Assembly: GCA_949500635.1 (NCBI GenBank)
Contig: CATAWQ010000018.1
Coordinates: 1 to 13,978 of the forward strand
Direction: 5' to 3'
From: an uncultured Mycoplasmatota bacterium
Lineage (GTDB): Bacteria; Bacillota_I; Bacilli_A; Mycoplasmatales; Mycoplasmoidaceae
DNA length: 13,978 nucleotides
Positions 1 through 6,814 of the stretch are shown piece after piece. Below the pieces are notes generated by a model, which saw only the letters and a program-made list of their open reading frames with translations, made no database searches and was not told the origin of the DNA. Position 1 is the stretch's first letter. The number at the start of each line of letters is the position of its first letter. The position numbers and the translations under genes are program-made.

Positions 1-1
1 A

Positions 2-733
2 GTAATTTCTCATACAAACATATCACCAAAAGTAATTAAAGCTAGAAAATACAAAAAAGAACCATTACTTCATACAGCCGATGTTAGATACAAACTGGTT
101 TATAAAATTTGCAAGCAGATCTTGTTTTGTAAAAAAATTCGTGTAGATGCTAAAGGTTTTGAAGACATGTCATTAACCGCAAAATTATTGATTAGTAATC
201 ATAAATCAAATATGGATGCTATTGTTATGATCAAAGTTTTGTATGAAATAAATCATAACTTACGTTTTACTTTTTTGTGCAAAAAAGAATTACAGAAAAA
301 TAAATTTATTAGAGCTTGCATTGATTTAATTGATGGTATTTATATTGACCGTAATAATCCAAGAGAAATTTTTGATGTCATTAAACGTGAAAAAGAATTA
401 TTAAGTCAAAACTATACATTAGTTATATTTCCAGAGGGAACAAGAGTATTTTCTCATGAATTCAAAGAATTTAAACCTGGCGCTTTTAAAGTAGCATATG
501 AAAGCTTTGTCCCAATTTGTTTTTTTACACTATATGGAACAAGTGGAAGACTTGACAAAAATAAAGAATACAAATCAAATGGTAACGTTATCGTTAAATA
601 TAACGGTATGATAAGACCACAAGAATTCATTACAACAACTGCTATTAATTTAGCTAACAAAATAAAAAATATAATCAAAAATAGTTATGACAAAATTTTA
701 AATGACAAAAATAAAAAAGAAGGAGAAAAATAA
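2..733 (+). CDS. plsC: 1-acyl-sn-glycerol-3-phosphate acyltransferase (5' partial)
   Basis: This enzyme transfers an acyl group to the sn-2 position of lysophosphatidic acid to make phosphatidic acid, at the cytoplasmic face of the membrane. The frame is open from the window edge, with no ATG before the first conserved motif, so the start lies to the left; 243 residues are visible, close to the usual family length, so probably only a few N-terminal residues are missing. The acyltransferase HX4D motif (His at 200-202, Asp at 215-217, within NHKSNMD) and the FPEGTR substrate-binding motif (428-445) are both intact. A TTG at 122 could be taken for a start, but the upstream frame reads well and the family needs more N-terminal sequence. 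It is the first visible gene of the run plsC-thyA-folA-scpA-scpB. Its TAA shares one base with the thyA ATG. The family assignment is firm. Confidence 0.93.
   Translation, partial: VISHTNISPKVIKARKYKKEPLLHTADVRYKLVYKICKQILFCKKIRVDAKGFEDMSLTAKLLISNHKSNMDAIVMIKVLYEINHNLRFTFLCKKELQKNKFIRACIDLIDGIYIDRNNPREIFDVIKREKELLSQNYTLVIFPEGTRVFSHEFKEFKPGAFKVAYESFVPICFFTLYGTSGRLDKNKEYKSNGNVIVKYNGMIRPQEFITTTAINLANKIKNIIKNSYDKILNDKNKKEGEK
718..725 (+). promoter_or_regulatory. Shine-Dalgarno site for thyA
   Basis: AGAAGGAG ends 7 nt before the thyA ATG at 733, inside the 3' end of plsC. It is one of the few strong ribosome binding sites here and supports translation of thyA from the plsC message. Confidence 0.75.
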
Positions 734-1602
734 TGAAACAATATTTAGATTTATTACAGCATATCTTAAATAACGGAAAAAGAAGACACAATCGCACAAA
801 TGTTGATACAATTTCAACTTTTGGATATCAAACAAGATATGATATATCCGAATCTTTTCCTCTATTAACAACTAAAAAAGTTTTTTATAAATCAATGTTC
901 TATGAATTACTTTGATTTATTAAAGGTGATACAAACATTAAATATTTAGTCGATCATAATTGTAACATCTGAAATGAGTGACCATATGAAATCTACAAAA
1001 AATCTCCTGATTTTCAAGGAGAAGATCTAAAACAATTTGTAGAAAAAATCAGAAACGATACAGAATTTGCTAAAAAATATGGTAATTTAGGTCCAGTTTA
1101 TGGAAAGCAATGAAGAGATTCATATGGATTTGATCAATTACAAAATGTAATTGATCAAATTAAAAATAATCCAGATTCTCGTAGATTAATTGTTTGTGCT
1201 TGAAACCCAAGTCAAGTTTCTAATATGGCCTTACCACCTTGTCATGCATTATTTCAATTTTATGTAGAAGATGGAAAATACTTATCATGTCAGTTATACC
1301 AAAGAAGTGCTGATGCTTTTTTAGGTGTTCCATTCAATATTCCAAGTTATTCCTTATTAACTTACATAATTGCAGATATGACTGGTTTAAAACCAAAAGA
1401 ATTTATCCACTCATTTGGTGATTTACATATTTATGTAAATCATTTGGATCAAGTGAAAGAACAACTTTCACGTGTTCCTAAACACCAACCAAAACTAATT
1501 ATTAAAAATCACCATGATAGAATTGAAGACTATGTCTTTGAAGACTTTGAAATAATAGATTATGATCCAGCACCAGCAATTAAAGCTCCGGTTGCTGTAT
1601 AA
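733..1602 (+). CDS. thyA: Thymidylate synthase
   Basis: This enzyme methylates dUMP to dTMP using 5,10-methylenetetrahydrofolate, releasing dihydrofolate. The frame gives 289 residues when five TGA codons are read as Trp (the first at 913-915, the last in AWNPSQ). Visible hallmarks are the nucleophile Cys170 in LPPCHALFQFYV, the QLYQRSADAFLGVPFN phosphate/dUMP-binding segment around residues 187-202, and the C-terminal APVAV tail that closes the active site. The length lies between the E. coli enzyme (264) and the lactobacillus type (316). The ATG at 733 follows a strong AGAAGGAG site and overlaps the plsC TAA by one base. folA, which recycles the dihydrofolate made here, follows 9 bp later, a classic functional pair. 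Reading TGA as a stop would wrongly split the gene. Confidence 0.98.
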
Positions 1603-1611
1603 AATAAATAT

Positions 1612-2064
1612 ATGCTTAAAATGATTTGATGTGAAGATGCCAATCATGGTATCGGAATAAATAATAAAATGCCTTGAGACATAAAAGAAGAAATGAGACA
1701 TTTTATTAAAACAACTAAAGGTCATACAGTTGTTATGGGCCGTAAAACTTTTGAATCAATTGGTAAACCACTACCTAATAGAACAAACATTGTTTTAACT
1801 AAAAATCCTAATCTTAAAATTGATGACGTTCAAATTATTCATAATTTTGATAAAATTATTCAACTAGCAAAATCGCAGGACATTTTTATTATTGGGGGAG
1901 CATCCATATATAAACAATTCTTACCGTTTGCAAATGAATTAGTGATTTCAAAATTACCAAATGCTTACAATTGCACTGAATATTTAAATTTTGATTTATC
2001 AAATTTTAAACTTAAAAATACAGAAGATTTTGGATTATTTAAAGTTGAATATTATGCAAAATAA
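1612..2064 (+). CDS. folA: Dihydrofolate reductase
   Basis: This enzyme reduces dihydrofolate to tetrahydrofolate with NADPH, regenerating the cofactor oxidised by the thymidylate synthase upstream. It has 150 residues, slightly shorter than the usual 159-165. From the ATG at 1612, numbering matches E. coli DHFR: M20-P21-W22 (Trp22 is a TGA codon) and an acidic residue at 27, here Glu rather than Asp, as in vertebrate enzymes. The MGRKTFESIGKPLPNR segment and the IIGGASIYKQFLP nucleotide-binding turn are typical. A second ATG at 1621 could also be used; neither has a clear Shine-Dalgarno site, so translation may be coupled to thyA. The last 11 bases overlap scpA in another frame. Confidence 0.96.
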
Positions 2065-2866
2065 AGATATTGAATTTAATATTGACATTGAAGGATTCTC
2101 TGGACCATTTGATGTTCTAGATACTCTTATTCGTGAAAATAAAATGGAAATTCTTAATCTTAATGTTTCTCTATTAGCTAATCAATATTATGGATTTATT
2201 AAAAGTAATTTAAGTAAATTAGAAATAGATAAGTTAGGCAACTATCTTGTTATGGCAACTTATTTATTAGAGTTAAAAACTAAAAAAATTCTTCAAGGAT
2301 GAAACGAATCAAAAGAAGAATCTAATTTTGAATATGAACGTGATAAATTAGTTGCTCAAATTATTGAATACCGTAAATACAAAGAAGCTTGTGAAAAATT
2401 AAATATTAAGCGTGCAAAACGTCAAAATCTTTATGGTAAACCGAGTGATTTTGAGAAGATAAAAGAAGGATCGCAACGTTTCTATATAGAAAAACTCCCT
2501 AATTATATAGATCCAGATAAATTATTGAAATCTATTATTGCTGCATATGAAAAATATCACTTCTCTTTATTTTCAAAAAATAAGATTATTGTTCAAGAAC
2601 TGTCTGTTGATGACATTAAGAAAGACATTATTAATTTTTTAAATACATCAAAAGAAATTACTTCATTGGCTGAATATTTATTTTCAGTAGATGAATTAAA
2701 AATTTCTGAACAATACATTGTTACATCTTTCCTAGCACTTTTAGAGTTAGTCAAATATGATGTAATTATTTTGGAACAAAATGAACAAACAAATGAGATA
2801 ATAATTACTATTAAAGATTTAAAAAATTCAAAAATTGCTTTAGGACAAGGAGGGTTAAATGAGTAA
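2054..2866 (+). CDS. scpA: Segregation and condensation protein A (kleisin)
   Basis: ScpA is the kleisin subunit of the SMC-ScpAB condensin, bridging SMC heads and binding ScpB to help organise and separate the chromosome. The frame gives 270 residues with one TGA-encoded Trp at 2300-2302. The N-terminal segment IEGFSGPFDVLDTLIRENKMEILNLNVSLLANQYYGFI matches the family pattern (F-x-GPxDxLLxLI ... I ... IxxQY), followed by LGNYLVMATYLLELKTKKIL, an SMC-neck-binding helix typical of ScpA. A C-terminal winged-helix region (FLALLELVKYDVIILEQ) follows. The ATG at 2054 is chosen because it begins just before the conserved N-terminal motif and overlaps folA by 11 bases; an upstream ATG at 1991 would add about 21 residues that merely shadow folA. 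The stop overlaps scpB by 8 bases. Confidence 0.94.
2847..2854 (+). promoter_or_regulatory. Shine-Dalgarno site for scpB
   Basis: AAGGAGGG lies within the end of scpA, 4 nt before the scpB ATG at 2859. It is the closest match to the 16S anti-SD complement that I found in the window, and it fixes the scpB start. Confidence 0.75.
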
Positions 2867-3434
2867 TAAATCAATTATTGAAAGTGTTTTATACACATCA
2901 GGAAATAATGGAGTTGATATTAATACATTAAAAAAGGTATTAGGTATTGAATCTAATGAGATTATTAAATTAATTGATGAACTAAAATTAAAATATGAAT
3001 CTGACCAAGATTCTGGTTTATTAATTAAAAAATATGGAAACTCTTTTTATTTGTTATCAAAAGAAGAAAACAATGAACATATTGCTAAAGCAATAAATTT
3101 TGCTTCTAAAAATCCTTTAACTCCTGCTATGATGGAGGTATTAGCCATCATTGCATATAACAATCCTTGTACTTCAACTAAAATTGAAAAAATTAGAGGT
3201 GTAGACTCTAAAAATGCAATTAGTAAACTAATAGCATTAAATTTAGTAAAGGAAGCTGGTCGCGACACAACTCCTGGTTGTCCTTATTTATATAAGACAA
3301 CTCAAGAATTCTTAAATTTATTTGGTATTAAAACATTAAGTAGTTTACCTAAACTAAAAGAATCTGATGAAAGTTTACTTGATGAAACTGACGTTGATTT
3401 TTTTAACTCTAACAGAGTTGATGAAGAAGAATAA
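2859..3434 (+). CDS. scpB: Segregation and condensation protein B
   Basis: ScpB is the accessory subunit of the SMC-ScpAB condensin; two copies bind the middle of ScpA through tandem winged-helix domains. The 191 residues show both domains: the first from IIESVLYTSGNNGVDINTLKKVLGI, the second from LTPAMMEVLAIIAYNNPCTSTKIEKIRGVDSKNAISKLIALNLVKEAGR, which is the family signature. The sequence CPYLYKTTQEFLNLFGIKTLSSLPKL then forms the usual C-terminal end of the core, plus a short acidic tail. The start is fixed by the AAGGAGGG site and an 8-base overlap with scpA. It is the last gene of the operon. Its TAA abuts the degV stop on the opposite strand with no intergenic base, and no GC-rich terminator is present. 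Confidence 0.95.
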   Translation: MSNKSIIESVLYTSGNNGVDINTLKKVLGIESNEIIKLIDELKLKYESDQDSGLLIKKYGNSFYLLSKEENNEHIAKAINFASKNPLTPAMMEVLAIIAYNNPCTSTKIEKIRGVDSKNAISKLIALNLVKEAGRDTTPGCPYLYKTTQEFLNLFGIKTLSSLPKLKESDESLLDETDVDFFNSNRVDEEE

Positions 3435-4298
3435 TTATTCTACTCTTAAAATAATTGCAGCATAATCAATACCTGTGTGAACAGTAATTACTGAAGGTAA
3501 AACATCCCATGGTGTTTTATCATTTAATTTATATTCTTTTTTCAATATATTTATTAAAGGTTCAATGTCGTACTTCTTGTCATGATAGTTTACTTTCATT
3601 AAAACTGCATTTTTAATTTTAGATTTATCTAAACCAATTCTTTCATTAAATGTATTAGTTAAAATTTTTGCACAATTTTCATATTTAGAAGTTTTATCTA
3701 AAAACACTAAACCATTGTGATCATATGTAATAATTAATTTAAGGTTTAAGACTTTTGCAAACATTCCTTTAAAGTTGCTTACTCTTCCGCCTTTGATTAA
3801 TTGATCAACATTTGGAACAATCAAAAAACCTAATCATTTGTTCTTTTCGGATTCAATGTAGTCTTTAATTATTTGTTCAGTCAGATCTTTCTTCTTAGAA
3901 ATATCTATTAATTCTTCTAATTGAACTCTACTTCATCTAGATAAAGAATATTGTGGAATAACATGAACATTTTTATAATCTTGAGCCACCATTCTTCATG
4001 TATTAATAGCGGAAGAAAGTTTTTCATGAATTGGCAAGACAAAAATGTCATCATATTTGTCTACTATCTTATCTAAAAGTTCAATAATTGTTCCAGGAGA
4101 AGGTTGACTTGTACTAACCTCAATTCCTTTGTCAATTAATTCACAAACTTGTTTGTTATCAATTTCAATTAAATCTTTATATGATGTAATTTGACCATTA
4201 ACATTTTTGTTAATTATTAAAGGTACATAATATACATTTGGATACTCACCTTCTTTAATACCGGATGATGAATCAACAATAAAAGCAACTTTCTTCAT
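3435..4298 (-). CDS. DegV family protein (FakB-type fatty-acid-binding protein)
   Basis: DegV/FakB proteins bind a single fatty acid and present it to the kinase FakA, which makes acyl-phosphate for phospholipid synthesis; this suits a mycoplasma that imports fatty acids. The frame gives 287 residues with three TGA-encoded Trp (INTWRM, SRWSRV, NKWLGF). Visible family motifs are the N-terminal AFIVDSSSG (residues 5-13), STSQPSPG (62-69), LPIHEKLSSAI (88-98; the family more often has KLSGTYQ) and VPNVDQLIKGGRVS in the second domain, where GGR is strongly conserved. The ATG is 43 bp from the divergent ytpR start. It converges stop-to-stop with scpB. No partner fakA is in the window. The fatty-acid specificity cannot be read from the sequence. 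Confidence 0.92.
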
Positions 4299-4307
4299 GT
4301 TAAAATA

Positions 4308-4322
4308 ATTATACTAATTATA
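4308..4322 (-). promoter_or_regulatory. Putative degV promoter (two overlapping -10 candidates)
   Basis: On the minus strand two TATAAT hexamers lie at 4322-4317 and 4313-4308, as a tandem 9-bp repeat (plus-strand TAATTATAC at 4306-4314, TAATTATAA at 4315-4323). The nearer would start transcription almost at the ATG at 4298, the farther about 10 nt upstream. No Shine-Dalgarno site is present, so degV mRNA may be leaderless or nearly so. No convincing -35 is visible. Confidence 0.5.
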
Positions 4323-4329
4323 AATAATT

Positions 4330-4335
4330 TATACA
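4330..4335 (+). promoter_or_regulatory. Putative -10 of ytpR
   Basis: TATACA ends 6 nt before the ATG at 4342, so transcription would begin at about the A of the start codon, implying a leaderless message. Alternative -10-like hexamers on the plus strand further left in the same 43-bp intergenic gap cannot be excluded. Confidence 0.35.
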
Positions 4336-4341
4336 ATTGCT

Positions 4342-4932
4342 ATGATAGGATGTTTTTGTAACAAAGATTCATTAAATGACACATTAATTCTTAATATATC
4401 AGAAGAAAAACCAATTAAGATTGATCAAAATACACATTATTCGATTGGTTTTGACAAAAATAATAATGTATGTTTTGTTAATATTTTTAATTTTTCAAAA
4501 TATACAAATTTGGATAAAAATTATTTTTTGTTTAATGAGCAATTAAGTAAAATAGTTAGTGATGTTTGTAAGATTGATTTATCTAAATATGTGAATAAAA
4601 ACAAATTTGTTATAGGTCATATTGATGAATGTAATGAAATTAACGGTACTCATTTGCATAAATGTAAAGTAAATGTCGGTAAAGAAATGCTTGATATTGT
4701 TTGTGGTGCTAAAAATGCGAGAAAAGATTTAAATGTAGTAGTTGCCACTATTGGAGCTATATTACCAAATGGCAAAAGAATCAAAAAAAGTAAACTGTTG
4801 GGGATTGAATCATTTGGAATGTTGTGTTCAGCAAAAGAACTAAATATTAATAATAAAAAATTCAATGATCAAGGAATTATTGAATTAGATAGTATTTATA
4901 CTATTGGAAGTACTTTTAATGATTTATTTTAA
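4342..4932 (+). CDS. ytpR: YtpR family tRNA-binding-domain protein
   Basis: This is a 196-residue protein with a unique N-terminal half and a C-terminal tRNA-binding OB-fold of the kind found at the N-terminus of phenylalanyl-tRNA synthetase beta chain (PheT) and in Arc1p/Trbp111. The OB-fold runs from about residue 92 to the end: VIGHIDECNEINGTHLHKCKVNVG, DIVCGAKNARKDLNVVVATIGAILPNG and SFGMLCSAKEL are the diagnostic strands. The N-terminal start MIGCFCNKDSLNDTLIL resembles the M-x-x-x-x-N-K-x-x-x-x-DTLL opening of B. subtilis YtpR, supporting the ATG at 4342. It is not a PheT fragment, since it is complete with its own promoter and stop and lacks the PheT B5 and catalytic-like domains. Its physiological role is unproven. 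It is transcribed alone, divergent from degV and convergent with the next gene. Confidence 0.88.
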   Translation: MIGCFCNKDSLNDTLILNISEEKPIKIDQNTHYSIGFDKNNNVCFVNIFNFSKYTNLDKNYFLFNEQLSKIVSDVCKIDLSKYVNKNKFVIGHIDECNEINGTHLHKCKVNVGKEMLDIVCGAKNARKDLNVVVATIGAILPNGKRIKKSKLLGIESFGMLCSAKELNINNKKFNDQGIIELDSIYTIGSTFNDLF

Positions 4933-5927
4933 ATTTTGTAATATCCAACTCAAAAAGGACGCTTAGCTTTAATATTTGGGACTTTATATGGAGATAAATG
5001 TTGAACACCTCAATTTAACCATACAATTGCTGAAGCTAACATAGCCAACAATAGAATTGTTATTACTTCCTTATAATACCATGGAATATTACCTAATTGT
5101 TCTCCAAACCCTGCAAATACACCATTAATTTGTTTTGCATCTGTTATTCGTTGAACTGCAGGTAAAGTATTTTTTAGTCAATCACTTTCAACTATACCTG
5201 TACATTCAACAATAATACCATTAAATGCAAAGCTATCAGTTTCTATTTTACTTAATGAAGTTGCATATCTTACTATTGTAATGTAAGCAAAAAATACAAC
5301 ACATACAATTCCAGTATAGATTCAATTCTTCATTTTAATATTAGGTGTATTTAATAACACCCATAAACTAATGCAAATTGATAATACATGCATAGCATAC
5401 TTCAATCTATATGGGTCATTACCCATAAAAATGTATTCAAAAGTTAATTTAGCATTACCATCATCTCCGGGAAAGATTGATACAAACAATGTTAATAATG
5501 CAGCCAATAGTTGAGGGCCTGCTAAATAAGAAGCAATCTTTCTTGATGGTTGAAGTATTAATGAAAACAGTGAAGCAACAAAAAAGAAAGGACAAAAATC
5601 CGTGATAAATATCTTGGATAAACAAAATCCAAAATAAAGTGAACTAGCATTTTTAAAATCTCCACTAGCAACCATTTGAGGGTAGTTTGAATTTACAATT
5701 TCTTTAAGTTTTTCTAAATCTTCTCGTGCAGAAAAAACAGTAACTAAAGCCTTGAAATCAAGGACATATCTAAACATAATAAAATAAACTAAACAAATAA
5801 TTGCAATAAACAATCAAAATAAGTATGAATTAGTTATTTTTTTAATAAACGGGTGTAAAGCTACTTGTAAACACATTGTAATTAATACAATAGATACTAA
5901 TACTACCCCGGCACCTAATGATGACAT
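4929..5927 (-). CDS. Polytopic membrane protein of unknown function, 332 aa
   Basis: I do not recognise this protein with confidence. With TGA read as Trp, the frame runs from ATG 5927-5925 to TAA at 4931-4929. Hydrophobic segments suggest about seven membrane spans: residues 5-24, 35-54, 100-125, 132-153, 176-193, 202-220 and 286-307. A hydrophilic stretch with Lys/Glu (about 66-95) separates spans 2 and 3, and a longer soluble loop (about 222-284) precedes the last span. Features that may help identification are DFCPFFFVASLF, FPGDDGNAKLTFEYIFMGNDPYRLKYAMHVL and the basic C-terminus. The general pattern faintly recalls YwaF/TMEM164-type proteins, but that is a guess. It has its own promoter, divergent from the nuclease gene. 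The stop overlaps the ytpR stop by 4 bases. There is no signal peptide with a lipobox. Confidence 0.85.
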
Positions 5928-5932
5928 TTTAA

Positions 5933-5950
5933 TATAATTATTATAATTAT
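5933..5950. promoter_or_regulatory. Bidirectional promoter module: tandem 9-bp TATAATTAT repeat
   Basis: TATAATTAT occurs twice in direct tandem (5933-5941 and 5942-5950). Because ATAATTAT is self-complementary, each unit offers a -10 in both directions. On the plus strand TATAAT at 5942-5947 would serve the nuclease operon with a roughly 15-nt leader before ATG 5969. On the minus strand TATAAT at 5951-5946 and 5945-5940 would serve the membrane protein with a leader of about 10 nt or less. No clear -35 is seen. Confidence 0.5.
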
Positions 5951-5968
5951 AACAAATTTAAATTTTCT

Positions 5969-6814
5969 ATGGGTTTTATAAAGAAAATTAATAGTGATTT
6001 TTATATTAAAGATGACAGGATAGCTTTATCTAAAAGTTATTTTGATAACTATCACAATCGTTTTACAAAAATTACTGGAACTAGATTATCATGTATCTTA
6101 GGTTTAAGTAAATTTTCTTCTCCATTTAAAACATGAACAATTATGACAAAAATTTATAAAGAAGATATGGATCCAACTTTATCAAAAGTTGGATGTCTAA
6201 TTGAACCTAAGATAAGAGAGTATGTAGAAAAAGAATTAGGTTGTAAATATCTTTCTTATGATCCAGTTCAAATAAAATTTGATGCCTTTTGTGAAAATAA
6301 AATATTTGGCGGAATTCCAGATGGTGAACCAATTGTTAATGGGCATATTGACTACTCAAAGTTTCCTATGTTAGAAATTAAAACCACTTCAATTGATAGT
6401 TTTGTTTTTAAAAAAGAGAATGGATCTTTTTTTATGAAAAAAGACAAGAATGGTTATCCAATAATCAAACTTCTTGGAGAAAAGAGAAATAGTTGATATC
6501 GTAATAATGATATTAGTATCAGCGAAGAATATAAATATCAACTTGGTCTATATTTATATTTAAGAAACATAAATAGAGGAATTTTTGCTATTGCATTTTT
6601 AACAACCGAAGACTATGTTCATTCTGAAAATTACATTATAGATAATCATGAAATTGCTCTTGTTAATTTTTCAATTAATGATATGAATCAATTTAAACAA
6701 AAAATTGAATATGCTAAGCAATGGTACATTGATCATATTCAAACTGGTGTTTCTCCAAAAATGACAGCTGAAGATAAAAAGTGGCTTAGAGAAGAATTAG
6801 GTCAAGTGTTCTAA
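5969..6814 (+). CDS. Putative YqaJ-like PD-(D/E)XK nuclease
   Basis: This 281-residue protein has the layout of the YqaJ/lambda-exonuclease branch of the PD-(D/E)XK fold. Near the start TGTRLSCILGLSKFSSPFKTW resembles the family's G-(S/T)-x-(I/L)-x-x-(I/L)LG-x-(S/N)-x-(Y/F)-x-(S/T)PFxxW opening. GCLIEP supplies Glu79, GIPDGEP Asp118, and MLEIKTT the catalytic Glu136-x-Lys138; Gln191 in KYQLGLYLYL matches the conserved downstream Gln helix. I recall a mycoplasma family annotated 'MAGa7180 family putative nuclease' that this may belong to. Two TGA codons encode Trp (KTW, NSW). The start at 5969 includes the conserved N-terminal motif; starting at 6143 would lose it. There is no strong Shine-Dalgarno site. 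It is first in the operon with thiI and nrnA, and its TAA overlaps the thiI ATG by one base. The substrate is unknown. Confidence 0.82.

Noticed and set aside
2593..2874. Minus-strand open frame of 93 codons opposite scpA
   Set aside because: It is a shadow of a firmly identified gene, with no promoter or recognisable family. The same applies to minus-strand frames at 454-678, 1495-1725, 3047-3268, 4650-4865, 8380-8565, 9365-9562, 13148-13369, 13421-13660 and 13661-13864.
3435..4298. Two separate minus-strand genes (3435-3824 and 3996-4298)
   Set aside because: They are in the same frame, separated only by TGA codons, and together make one full-length DegV protein.
4342..4932. A fragment of PheT (phenylalanyl-tRNA synthetase beta)
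   Set aside because: The N-terminal half matches YtpR rather than PheT, and the gene is complete with its own start, stop and promoter.
6143..6814. Start of the nuclease gene at ATG 6143
   Set aside because: The frame is open upstream through a TGA-encoded Trp to ATG 5969, and the added residues contain the conserved YqaJ-like N-terminal motif.
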